Source: Taxillus chinensis
Taxonomy: Eukaryota; Streptophyta; Magnoliopsida; Santalales; Loranthaceae
Assembly: GCA_023512835.1 (NCBI GenBank)
Contig: CM042087.1
Span: forward strand, 5,524,550 to 5,588,549
DNA: 64,000 nucleotides
Direction of reading: 5' to 3'
The translations under genes and the position numbers were made by a program. Below, one piece after another: positions 21,736 through 33,086 of this stretch (position 1 is its first letter; each line of letters begins with the position of its first letter). The notes under the pieces are model-generated. The model ran no database searches. It saw only the letters and a program-made list of their open reading frames with translations, and was not told the DNA's origin.

Positions 21736-21994
21736 AGGGTGGGAAGCGGGTCGTAGTGATGTGTTTTCTTGTATCCTGGTTCATGATTTGGTGTACTTGC
21801 ATTTGTATTTATAGACCGACATTTGTATTTATATTGAGATATGTTTTGAGATTGCAATGTGTTTGAGATGTCCTGTTATGTTGTGTGATCCATCCTGGGC
21901 ATTGTGGTTTGTTGTCTTGCAAATGGGCTGCATGCATTTGTTTTCCTTGCATGTTCTTTCTTTTCGAGGACAAAAAGTCTTAAAGGGGAGAGGA
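21736..21994 (+). promoter_or_regulatory. 3' spacer, hairpin and PPT of family A
   Basis: A T-rich non-coding spacer ends with TTTTCGAGGACAAAAA, a hairpin whose right arm has lost one pair. TTAAAGGGGAGAGGA then directly precedes the LTR. Confidence 0.65.
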
Positions 21995-22555
21995 TGTAAT
22001 TACCCGTGTTTTGCGGTATGTAAGAAGTTAATCACGGATGCCTTGTGAGTGGAAATTGTTGGGTTTTAGGGAGTTTCCTTCCCACACACTTGAATGTTGA
22101 TGCACAAGTTAGAGGTAAGAGATGAGCCCAAGAGGGGACTTTTGGGAGGTGCACGTGACAATGCACGTCGGATGGGGATATGACCTGCAAGGGGATTTTT
22201 GTTTGGCTGTCTTCTACTTGATCCTAGGAAGTTTGGGGTAGAATTTCACAACTTTTGGAGGTGCACGTCATATGGGGATATGACGTGCATTATGGTGTGC
22301 AGCCATATTTTTGTACCGTCACCTTGGTTTTGTTGTTCTAAATATCTTTTCCCAAAGGAGCATGTTGGAATTATGGATATTTTGGCGTGTATGGATGTGG
22401 GAGAGTTGTAGCTTGTTCCATCAAAACTATGTCGTTTTGATGCTTGGGATTCATTTAACCAAAACGACATCATTTTGGGGTGTGGAGGTGTCTATATAAA
22501 GAGGTGAAGACTCCTTGTTTTAGGTTTAGGGTTCTCTTCTTCAGCGCTGCGGGCG

Positions 22556-22610
<55 letters not shown>

Positions 22611-23717
22611 AGAAGAGCTTCGAGTCGTGGTTGCTGCGGTGGTGTTTCCGGTGGGCGGATGGCGTTTGGCGTGGAGGCTAAGGCGTGAAGGAATCTTTTG
22701 AGGTAGGGGTTCTGTCTTCTTGTACCTAATCCGGGGTTAGCGCCTGTCTTTGAATGAACCGTTGGATATCGTTCTTGTTATTATATTATTTATATGTAAA
22801 TTCATATAGGTGTGATCTCCTATATGGATGTTGGCCTTCAATGGCGTGTTGTTTGGATATATGTATATACGCATGCTAAGTGTTTGAAATTATGCCTGTG
22901 AGGCTATGCATATTATGTGCTTGAGATTATGCCTGTGAGGCCACGTATGTCAAGTGTTTGAAATTAAGCCTATGAGGTTATGCATATTATGTGTTTGAGA
23001 TTATATCTGTGTGGCTGGGTTGTGAGCCTGTGAATGTATGCATACTAAGTGTTTGATGTTATACCTGTATGGCCATGTGTGCTTGCGTGTTTGCTTGTAC
23101 ACCTGGTGGCCGTGGAAGCCCGGGACTGTTTTGTGGAACCCGGTGGTTGTGAAGCCCGAGACTATTTTGTGGAACCCGGTGGTCGTGGAAGCCCGGGATT
23201 GTTCATGTGTTAGCCTTGTGTGTGGTCATGGACCTGTTAGCCTGTGTGGTCGTGGAAAAGATTGTATTTGCTAATGCGATTTGTTTTTCTCTGTTAAAAT
23301 AATTTGTATCATGACATTGCACTAGTACACGTTCTCATGTAGATGCTAGGAGCATGGGATGGGTTGGGGAGACATGATCCCCATTGAGCAGTGGTTGCTC
23401 ACCCCTCCTACCGTGTTGTTTTCTTTCCAGGGACCTACAGGCGTTAGGTGGGGAACACCAAGGTGGAAGACCTATTTGTGGCTTGCTTATTGTTATTTGA
23501 CCTATTTGTAACCCCAGGTGGGGAAATATTGTAATGAGGAGTTTAATGTAATAAAAGCATGTTTGGACACATTTGAAATGTTGGAACTTAATAAATATAT
23601 GAATGTCTCCGAAAAAGAAATGTGAAGTGCATGTTGTATTCTAACCCCTTTATCCAAACTCGGGTAAATGGAGGGTCACGTTCCGGTCTCCTCGGGTTGG
23701 AAACCCGCGTCGTGACA
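21995..23717 (+). repeat. LTR of gypsy family A (right copy)
   Basis: It begins TGTAATTACCC and ends GCGTCGTGACA. A perfect 12-bp inverted repeat, TGCACGTCATAT/ATATGACGTGCA around GGGG, is at 22262-22289. One good and one decayed ACGT palindrome (22420-22478), TATATAAA at 22493, (GA)n at 22560-22608 and the stem-loop (22800-22829, one G-T pair) follow. The GCCTGAAGAGGC array of the left LTR is missing here. Confidence 0.85.
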
Positions 23718-25129
23718 GATCTCTACTCGAGCAGGTAGAACGGGCTCGATACCACTTGTTGGTCTCTGTGAGCCTAGAGGGGGGTGAATAGGCTCTTATC
23801 GAAACTCTTTCAAACTCTCTGTGGCACAACACTTATCTGGTTAAAAGTTAGAATTAGTGGGGAAGATAACCAGATAGTGGAAGTATTTTGTTTTATTATC
23901 GAATGATAAATACAACAAAATAGAAGCAAGACTCTCTTACACTCGTATACAAGATGACTCACACACTAGCCTCTATAATCTCTATGAGCTCTTGTACATA
24001 CACAAGGTTATTACAAACTCACAAACATCAACCACACTTATGAAAATCTACGAGTGTTAATATATATAGCGGCATCTCTTAGAGACAATCTTGGAACTTG
24101 ATGTTCCGAACTATGTGCACATTGACTGTTCCTCGGTATTCTCTCGCCTCAATTGCTGCGGATGTGGTCTTCAAGATCTTGAGTTTGCAGAGCATAAGTG
24201 TCTTTGTAAGTTCCCAAGTTCAGCTAAAATTGTGTCCACATATCCAGGTGATCCACGTGTAAGATGCTTTAGGTTCTCAATGCGTTTGTCTTACATCGGG
24301 ACACAAGAAATGGTGACTTTGAATGCGAAGAGATAAGTTTAAAGCAGATCTTCTTAATCTGGTGTAAGGTTCCTTATTCCGTGTTAATTAAGCTCGGATC
24401 CTTACTCCATGTTAGTGATTGCTTACTCCGTATCAACTTAGTATAGGAATCCTTGTTCCATGTCAGCGCTTCCTTACTCCGTATGAATAAGAAGGTCGGA
24501 GTGCTTACTCCGCATCGGTGCTTCCTTACTCCATATGAATTAAAGGATCGGATGGCTTACTCCGTATCGGCGCATCCTTACTCTGCATGAGTAACAGGAT
24601 CGGATTCCTTACTCCGCATCTAGTTTCCTTACTCCGTGTGAATAACGACTTAGATCCTTATTCCACACAAGTCGTTCCTTACTCCACATGTATGGAAGAT
24701 TCAAATTCCTTACTCCATGTCTTCTTTTCCTTAGTCCGCTTGAGTGGAAAAACTTAGCTTTTTATTTCGCAATGACTTTCCCTTACTCCGTGCAAGTTGT
24801 AGACTAGGATTCTTACTCCGCATCTATTTGACTTAGTCCGTTTAAAGTGTTAGGCGCAGATTCCTTAGTCCGTAGTTTTAACTCATTAGTCCGCACGAAT
24901 GATCCTTATTCCGTATGAGATAAGGACTTGGTTATTTACCAAGTGTTTGATGACACTCACTCTCGTATGGATCAGGATTATGTATCCTGTCCTTAGCTTT
25001 GCTCTCACAAGTGTAGATCCGGATTAAGATCATATCTTTTGGAATAACTTAAGATAAAATAACCAAAGTCTCAAATCAAATTACATAGGGTTTTATTAAC
25101 ATCATCCAAATTATGGGCTTGATCCAACA
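23718..25129 (-). mobile_element. Copia 2: 5' LTR and primer site only
   Basis: The LTR occupies 23757-25129 (1373 bp; element-strand start TGTTGG at 25129). Its primer site, GCTCGATACCA on the plus strand, is at 23744-23754, followed by 26 bases of leader up to gypsy A. The internal region therefore pointed left and is replaced by the gypsy A block. The LTR is diverged from copia 1 and its repeat array (24360-24930) is decayed. Its outer end abuts plus-strand copia 3 integrase sequence. Confidence 0.8.
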
Positions 25130-26650
25130 AAAACTTTGTCTAAACTACTATTGCTTGATTTGGTCAATGGTCTATCTAAACATAAATACTCCAAAGATTC
25201 ATTAAGAGCAAATCGGTTAATTCAATAACTGCTCCGTTGCAACTTCTTCATATGGACCTCTGTGGTCCCATTTCTATTGCTTCTCTTGCTGGTGCGAGAT
25301 ATACCTTTGTGGTTATCGATGACTTTACCAGGTATACATGGGTGATGTTCCTGAAATCGAAGGATCAAACCATTGAACATCTTGTAGATCTCTTGAACCG
25401 AATAAGCAATTCACAAGAACTCGAGCATTAAATGCATCACGAGTGATCATGGTACGAAATTTGTCTTTTCGATATGAGATCTTATTGTCCTGAACAGGGC
25501 ATTCAAGACGACGTCTCTGTGCCCAGGACTCCACAACAAAATGGAGTTGCTGAGTGTAAAAATCGCACTTTAGTCGAAGCTGGTTGATCAATGTTAGCAG
25601 GGGCAAAGCTTCCTCTCGGTCTATGGGATGAAGCTATGTCCACTGCATGCGATGTATAGAACAGAACTCTTATCAATAAGGTTACCATGAAAACACCCTA
25701 GGAGATGTGGAGAGGCAGGAAGCCATCAATCTCTCATTTCAAAGCTTTTGAGCCAAAATCCAATGATGGGATCTTTGTCGGATACTCGTTACACAAGAAG
25801 GCTTATTGCATCTTCAAGAGAAAACGTTTAGCGGTTGAAAAATCTATCCACGTTAATTTTGATGAGTCTAATCTTGATTGGTCAAGTATAGGATATTCAA
25901 ATCCAAATGTGCAGGATCATACAGACATGATTGACTATTTACGGTTCAAACATGTTCCCGCCACCACTATTGATGAATCACCGAACACCAGAGAAGCAAG
26001 AAGAAATGTTACCGATGATGCTTTCGAAGAATCGGACTCAAGAATTCCGCTTAACTCCAGACCAATTGATACGGACATCCAAAATACCGGAGAACCTTCT
26101 AGTCTATCCGGACCAGTTAATACCGAAAGTCACAGATCGAAGAATCTCAAAGTATTTCCTGGATATAACTAGCCCGGAAGAAGCTCAACCAGCCGATATA
26201 GATGATCCACCCGATTTGGCGAGCTTCAAATCATTGAATATTCACCACCACTTGCACGAACTATAGGTGGACTCGAAACCACCCATTAGATCAAGTGATT
26301 GGTGATCCTACTGTTGGAGTAAGAACAAGGGCAGCCACCTCCAACTTGTGTCTCTACTCTTGTTTTCTATCATAGATAAAGCCAAAGGTGGTGGATTAAG
26401 CCCTTCAAGATTCAAACTGGATAGATGCTATGCAAGAAGAGCTTAATCGGTTCAAGAGAAACGGAGTGTGGACACTTATACCAAGACCTAGGTCACAACA
26501 AGTTATTGGAGTTAAATGGGTGTTCAGAAACAAACTTGATACCGATGGAATAGTAATTTGGAACAAAGCTTGACTGCTAGCCAAAGGATATCACCAAGAA
26601 GAAGGCATTGATTGTGACAAAACATTTGCTCTAGTAGCTAGACTATTCCA
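25130..26650 (+). pseudogene. Copia 3 integrase, linker and RT N-terminus
   Basis: The text starts inside the pre-integrase region and continues to the integrase core ([20 protein letters not shown], then [14 protein letters not shown]). A PQQNGVAECKNRTL block near 25530 marks the third catalytic residue. GIFVGYS and VNFDESNLDWSS follow (25700-25880), then a Ser/Pro-rich linker and the RT N-terminal [16 protein letters not shown] near 26500. RT breaks off at about 26640; its catalytic core and RNase H are absent. Several stops interrupt the reading. Confidence 0.75.
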
Positions 26651-29303
26651 GGTGCACAATAACACCCGAAATTCGTCTTATGGTTAGATTCCTTCTATTG
26701 TGTTCTGGCATCTTCGTCTGGCTCACTTCAATGACTGATTGACTATTCCATTCCCTCAAAATCTGTATTTTTGCCATCTTACTTTTAATGGAACACTCAC
26801 TGTCTACCGGCCTCCAGTCTCCCGTGCTCAAGTTGTGGTTTCGGAACAGCAAGGAAGTTCTTGGTGACCCCGCTGCAAGTTTGGGTCATGAGGTCGCTCT
26901 TCCCACCGGTCATCCCGGATTCGGTTTGTTGCCGCTCCATCTCTCTCCCGCGGCTCCCAAAGACAGCGTTTGCGCTAATCCTTTTATAGTTGTAGGGCCA
27001 TCTTAGCCGAGTTTTCCTCCGGCTGATTCATCACCTCAACTACTGCCGATGCTCCTACACCTGTCTCTCCCATTATTGCTATTGCAGTTGATGCTGCGGT
27101 GGTCGTTGCTGTTGCCGATGTCCTAGCCTCTCCTCTCGGACGTTATTCCGGAGGAAACCCTCTAGCCTAAAGATTATCTGGACCGTCTCTCCGCCAACGC
27201 CCTCACGGACCGTTAGCATCGCTTCGGTTTTGCTCACCCTGCCTCCATCCCCGATGATGATCTCCGGGTGTATTATACTTGTCATACACAAACCCCGGAT
27301 GACATTATTTCTTAGAACATTGATCACAACTTCCCGATGCCGTCTCTCATTACAAGCTGCCGCTTGCTATTGTCTCGTTTGGCCCCGCCCATGATGCTCG
27401 GACTTCTACCCATGCTGCGGTCGGACCATCCTCTCCTACGGCTATTCAAGTTGTTGACCTTTCCGTTCACGGTGGGTCGGCTACTCCTTCTGCTGCCGCT
27501 GATGATGCACCTCCATCCTCTCCTCCTTGTCAACTCTTTTGCCATGCGCACACCTGCCCCTTTACATGCGGGAGAGTCCTCCAAGGCGCCTGATTTTGCC
27601 CTTGGGCATGCCTCTTTGGCACGATCCACTCGAAGTTGCGATATCTGCCCAGCTGGACCATCATGCTCAGGTCCGAGTGCCCAGTTAGTGCCATCGCCGT
27701 TAAAGTTAATGCTTTCGGTGCTCGGCTTCTTTCCGCCCTCTCCAACTCCTCTATGTCCATGGAGCAAAAGATGGACTTAGTCACCACTTCTGTTCAGGCC
27801 TTGTCCCCTTCTTTTGCGGATTTGGCTCATACCGTGTTGCACGCCCCCAACACTCCTCGTCGATTTGCCAAACAGGGGGAGAGTCCATCATCCGATCCTG
27901 CTCCATCTATCGAAGCCGCTAGTCCTTCGCATGGACCCGGGCTCCTAGTAAGCGGCTTACACCTATTCTTCCTTCGAGCATCCCGATACCCAAATGCAGC
28001 TGCTTCTCCAGATCATCCAGGGCTGCTCCGGTCGTTGCTCCTAGCTCTTCCGCTGCTGCTCCCTCCTCCGATCCTGTTTCTGCGATGATTAGGTCTTGTA
28101 GAAGCCATGAAAGCTTTTACTAGGTCTAGTTCCACTGAGCAAAGATGTTTATCCCCTTTGTTTCCCTTTTCTCCTAAAGAGTTGAGTGTATCACTCTCTC
28201 GAGAAAGGGCTATTCACAACCGAAGATGTGGATAGGTTCGCTCTAGCAACGTTAAGGAAGAAATGAGACTATTCCCTTCCTTGTACAATGATACACATTA
28301 GATTGATATTCTACCAAGTTGGTCCGACAATTATCTTCCAGCCATTGATCATGTCGAGACTTACATCAACAAAACTACGAGAATAGTAAACCATGGAAAG
28401 ATCTTCCAAATGTTCTCATTCATTATAGGATTGGCACTCCACATCCGATGCTTGCGGTTTTCACAAGCCACACAAGGAAGGTAATTCTTGTTGATTCCCA
28501 CTAGGTAGTTGTAGAGTCCGAGGACTTTGCAAGTCCCACATTGCCTGGGGAGGAGAACAAAACGCGCCTCTTAAGAGGGTGTGAGGACCTCTCCTAGGAC
28601 GAGGCCTTTTGGGGTGCCTGTGTGGCACTACCAAGAACAAAACCGGGGATTGGGCTTGGGCCCTGAACCAGACAATATCGTCTTATGGGAGACTTGGGGT
28701 CATTACAAATGGTATCGAGACTTGGGGACCGTGTCGGTGTGCCATAGTCCCACGGGGATTTGGGCCTCCTAAGGGGGGGTGGATTGTAGAGTCCGAGGAC
28801 TTTGCAAGTCCCACATCGATTGGAGAGGAGAACGAAACGCGCCTCTTAAGAGGGCGTGGAGACCTCTCCTAGCACGAGGCCTTTTGGGGGTGCATGTGTG
28901 GCACTATCAAGGATTGGGCTTGGGCCCTGAACTGGACAATATCGTGCTATGGGAGACTTGGGCTATTACGGTAGTAGAACACCAAAAGAGGAGAAGTCGG
29001 ATGGAACCATTGCTGCGAACACTTTCGGCTGCAGTTAGAAGAAGTAATCTTTTTGAAGCAATTGGTCAATCTCCTTTGGCTCCTCCTGCTATTCCGAACT
29101 TGGTGATATTAGACAAGAACACTATACCTCAATAGCCAGATGGAGAGAGCTATGGAGCCTTTCTCTACTACTTCATACAATATTATATGAAGAAAGGTTC
29201 TAGATGGAGCAACTTTCTCCACCGCACCAAGGAGCAAGCGATGGAACTTCGGGAGAAAGCAAGAACAACTATTTTCAAATACGGGAAGCCCTATGTTTCA
29301 TAA
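26651..29303 (+). pseudogene. Extra 3' ORF of copia 3 with C48-like domain, interrupted by TRIM
   Basis: This is homologous to the extra ORF of copia 1. Shared blocks are a DLRVYYTCHT motif near 27260, a coil-like VNAFGARLLSALSNSSMSME segment near 27690 and SFADLAHT near 27815. The C48-like part reads SLYNDTH near 28290, KPWKDLP, PHPMLAVF and VILVDSH up to 28500. The TRIM follows, then VVEHQKR and finally PDGESYGAFLYYFI near 29140, with the stop at 29301-29303. The catalytic Cys of copia 1 is Tyr here, the preceding Gln is followed by a stop, and many frameshifts are present, so it is dead. Confidence 0.65.
28510..28970 (+). mobile_element. TRIM (miniature LTR retrotransposon) with GTAGT duplication
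   Basis: Two short LTRs (28510-28707 and 28785-28970) start TGTAGAGTCCGAGGAC; the left ends ATTACA, the right ATTACG. Between them are TGGTATCGAGAC (28710-28721), a Met-tRNA-type primer site, and AAGGGGGGGTGGAT (28771-28784), a polypurine tract. GTAGT at 28505-28509 is repeated at 28971-28975. At 461 bp with no coding capacity it fits the TRIM class, which must move with proteins supplied by other elements. Removing it restores the alignment of copia 3 to copia 1. Confidence 0.85.
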
Positions 29304-29452
29304 GGTAATATATTTGTACTAGGACTGAAATTGTATATCTGTTGCTTGAATTAATGAAGAATGGCACTTATCCTTATCTCTATGTATATCCTGCCGCTTT
29401 AACTAACCAGATTAGATTACAAAGGGTTTGGCATATCCATATTGGAGGAGAT

Positions 29453-30765
29453 TGTTGGATCAAACCCAGAATTTGGATGATGTGGATAAATCCCTATGTA
29501 ATTTGATTTAAGAATGTTTATGTGGAATCAACGCTCATGAGAGCAAAGCCGAGGACAGAATATATAATCCTGATCTGGACAAACGTGAGTATCGTCAACA
29601 CTTGGAAAATAACCAAGTCTACACTTGATATGGAGTATGGATCACTCGTGCGGACTAAACACTTAAAGTCACGGACCGAGGAATCCGCGTCTAACAGTTT
29701 AATGGACTAAGTTAAATAGATGTGGAATAAGAATCCTAGTCTACATCTCACACGGACTAAGAGAGAACAATCGCGGGATAAAACGCTAAGTCTTCCACTC
29801 AAGCGGACTAAGGACAATAAGACACGGAATAAGAAATCCGAGTCTTTCATTCAGTCTTTCATTCATGCGGAGTAAGGAATGACTTGTGCGGAATAAGGAC
29901 CCAAGTCCTTTATTCGCATGGAGTAAGGAAAAGGGATGTAGAGTAAGAAATCCGAACCTTTTAGTCAAGCGGAGTAAGGAACTCGTGTGGAGTAAGGAAG
30001 CACCGATACGGAGTAAGCTTTCCGGACTTCTCATTCATACGAGTAAGGAAGCGCCGACACGGAATAAGGATTCCAGGTATCAAACTAACACGGAGTAAGC
30101 AACTACTAACACGGAGTAAGGATCCAAGCTTCATTAACACGGAGTAAGGAACTTTACGACGAATTATGAAGATGCTACTTCAACTTATCAGCTCCGCATT
30201 CAAAGTCGTCAACTCGCCGTGTCTCGATGTAAGACAAACTCGTTGAAAACTTAAATCATCTTACACGTGGATCACACGGAGATGTGGACATAACTTTAAC
30301 TGCACTTAGAATCATACAAAGTAATTCAAAGTTTAAAGACCCAAGATCTTGAGCTCCACATCCGAGCAATCGAGGCAGAGAGATTTCGAGGAACAATCAA
30401 TGCTACACGTTGCTCGGAAGAACAAGTTCCAAGGATATTTTCTAACGGATGGCTATATATATTAACACTTGTATATTTTCAAATATGCGCGTACAAGAGA
30501 TTTAGAGATCATATTGGCTAGTGTGTGAGTTATTGTAAACAGAGTGTAAGAGAGTTTTTCAAGTAGATCGAAATGCTTCACAAGCTTTAATTTGCTACTG
30601 TTTTGTTGTATTTATCTTTTGATAATAAGAACAAAATACTTCCACTATCCTGGTTATCTTTCGCACCGATTTTATCATTTAACCAGATAAGTGTTGTGCC
30701 AGAGATGAGAAAAGAGTTTTCAATTAGACCCTTTTCACCCCCCTTTAGGCTCCCAGGAACCAACG
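29453..30765 (+). repeat. 3' LTR of copia 3
   Basis: It starts TGTTGGATCAAACCC and ends GGAACCAACG (final CA changed to CG). Repeats with GGAGTAAGGA, the complement of the CCTTACTCC repeats of copia 1, occupy about 29870-30150. Confidence 0.85.
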
Positions 30766-31198
30766 ATTCTTGGGCCAAGCCTATGTTCCTCCGACCGTCT
30801 CGGTGGCGAATGTGGATGGAATCACCAGTAACCTATGATAGTTGTATTCTATGGCTTCAGTATTGTATCCCGGACATGGGTCCGTGGACGGTTGTATTAC
30901 ATATTGTTTGTCATATGATGTTTATATGACTGTTTGACATATTATATGCATCTTGACGTATGGGAAAGTACAGGGATTACCCTTGATGTATGACTATACA
31001 GGGTTGCATATTTGAGACAAGACCCGCGGTGTACTCTCTATTGGTGCTAGTCACCTACCCCTTAACCTTTTAGGTGCGGGCAAGGGAAAGTTATGTTCCT
31101 GGTTCCGGGTACCCTCGAATTCGAGAGCGTGACAAGTTAGTATCGGAGCATGGTCTAGCAGACCTAGGATAACGAGGGGTGGTTAATTGATTCCCTGT
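30766..31198 (+). mobile_element. Gypsy family B: 3' end of LTR, primer site and leader start
   Basis: Positions 30766-31134 match the end of the LTR-like region at 44660-44880 (shared TATCCCGGACA and GTCCGTGGAC) and end in CGTGACA. TAGTATCGGAGC at 31138-31149 is a primer site with one change. The leader is cut at 31198 by the Ogre-type LTR. Confidence 0.65.
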
Positions 31199-31713
31199 TG
31201 TTGGACCCCATTTTGTCCGGGTTGGACATACTAACCCCATTTGATATATATGCCTTTTTGCCCATGCCATATACCTTGTTGAATAGGTCCTTAGAGATTC
31301 CCTGCGATTTGCATAAGATGGATGCATTGACACTAACCGGGAAGCCCAAAATTGATAACCTCTGTTGCCAGCCCCTAAAATGCCCCAAGATACAATGCCA
31401 GGTGATAGAGGATGAAATTTGGAGACTAACGCACTTGACCGAGCTCAATTTTGATTTAAAATGAAGAAGTTATGGCTAAAACAACTTTCGTTGGAAAAAG
31501 TCAAACCTACCAAAAGACGGTCAATACCCTTGGTCAAACTGCCCGAAAAAGTGACTGTGCGAAATTCTCCAAAACATCTATTTAAGCAAATATGGGTCTT
31601 CCTAAACAATCCCCAAAAGGTCGTCCATTTTTGCATTTTGGGTGGGGGTAAAAAGGTAATTAAAACAAAAACAAAAAAAACGTGACTCGTTGCCTCGAAG
31701 TATCGGCAGGCCG

Positions 31714-31810
31714 ACTCGAAGCCTCGAAGCCTCGAAGACTCGAAGCCTCGGAGCCTCGAAGCCTCGAAGACTCGAAGCCTCGAAGCCTCAAAGACTCGAA
31801 GCTTTGAAGC
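31714..31810 (+). repeat. 9-bp tandem repeat CCTCGAAGC/GACTCGAAG
   Basis: About ten tandem nonamers with single-base variants produce Arg/Phe/Glu/Ser repeat frames. They lie in the Ogre-type LTR segment absent from 51295-52186. Confidence 0.8.
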
Positions 31811-31875
31811 CGGTAAGCCCGCCGACACTCCGACCCGCCGACACTTCGACCCTTCACGCTTTGCCCTTCGACCCA

Positions 31876-31880
31876 CCGAT
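31876..31880. other. Target-site duplication of gypsy D, left
   Basis: CCGAT here corresponds to CCGAC at 40938-40942, four of five bases identical. Confidence 0.75.
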
Positions 31881-33037
31881 CGTCACGCCCCGGATTTCCA
31901 ACCTGAGGAAACCGGTACGTGACTCCCCTTTTACCCACACGGAGGGCAAAGGGGTTAGGATACAAACTAGACTATCACATTTTAAACATCCACAACGTTC
32001 AAGAAAGTAATGTTCATAAAAGCAATCCAAACCAGTTTATTACAACAAAATCCTTTCCAATCCCATCCCCACCTGGGGTTACATCAATTCCCATAAGAAA
32101 AACAAAACATAAATGGAAGAGAGTAAAAATAATTATGGTCTTCCACCTTGGTGTATCCACCTGACGCCTTGTAAGTCCCCTGGAAAACAAGCAAACACAG
32201 TAGGAGGGGTGAGCAACCACACGGCTCGAGGGGATCAAGTCTCCCCACCCTTCCCATGCTCCTAGCGGCTACATGCATGTGCACAGGTGTAGTGACGTGA
32301 CAGTATTAGGAAAAGAAGTTAAGACATCACACAAGTGGGCGTAAACCCAGCCCCACCACACTGGCTAACAAAACACATCTTAAGCAAGTAGTTTAACCGC
32401 CTCTTCAGCCCCTCGATTTAACCGCCTCTCAGGCAAAGTAGTTTAACCGCCTCTTCAGGCCCTTGGTTTAACCGCCTCTCAGGCAAAGTAGTTTAACCGC
32501 CTCTTCGGGCCGAGATAGCACGATCATGCACACAACACGCACCACAATCACTCAAGCATAAAACCAAACACTTGGTGTGCACCCGTTCACGGTGCACCAA
32601 CCCAATCATTCAGGCAATAGAACAAACACCCAAAGATGCATACTTACACCGAATCACAAGTCCAACCACGCAGGCATTTTATCAAACATGTACTAGGCAT
32701 ATACACACAAGAATATTCACACAGGCATTTCATCAAACTTGTAACATGCACCAACCACCCAACAAGGAATCACACCAGAATGCCATTGAAGGCCAACATC
32801 CATATAGGAGATCACACCTATATGGATTACATATATATATATATATATATATATAACAGATATAACCCATAATCTGCCCCAGAACCCTAGGACAGAGGAG
32901 GATTTAGGAAGAACAGAACCCCTACCTCAAGTAGGACGCAACAACACGGCAATAGTCTGATCCCACGCCGAACGCCGTCCACCCACGAGACTCTGACCAC
33001 CCACGCAAGACGCCTGGCTGCAACCAGGAGCTCTCCT

Positions 33038-33086
<49 letters not shown>

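Larger units (their letters stand above)
2521..23717 (+). mobile_element. Composite Ty3/gypsy chromovirus, family A (Tekay/Del-like), with nested copia
   Basis: The order is 3' internal end, LTR (2907-5024), protease-RT-RNase H-integrase without gag, LTR (21995-23717). The left LTR has a polypurine tract on its left and coding sequence on its right, so it acts as the 3' LTR of one copy and the only 5' LTR of the other. Primer site and gag are missing to its right. Copia 1 (7344-20575) interrupts the integrase. The lineage call rests on the chromodomain-like tail after integrase, the GPF-type C-terminal module and family D-like pol motifs. The two LTRs differ in length (2118 and 1723 bp), mainly through tandem repeats, so the element is old or recombinant. 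Confidence 0.7.
25130..30765 (+). mobile_element. Copia 3: 5'-truncated Sirevirus-like element
   Basis: It holds integrase, linker and RT N-terminus, then the extra ORF with a C48-like domain, a polypurine tract (29441-29452) and the 3' LTR (29453-30765). Gag, protease and the 5' LTR are missing, and copia 2 lies at the break. RT core and RNase H are deleted near 26650. A TRIM element interrupts the extra ORF. It is the same family as copia 1 but more decayed. Confidence 0.8.

Noticed and set aside
28510..28970. Simple tandem duplication of about 275 bp
   Set aside because: A primer site after the first copy, a PPT before the second and an exact 5-bp flank duplication identify it as a TRIM.
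31690..31965. Arg/Phe/Glu/Ser repeat protein
   Set aside because: It is a frame through 9-bp CTCGAAG tandem repeats, with no conserved start or domain.
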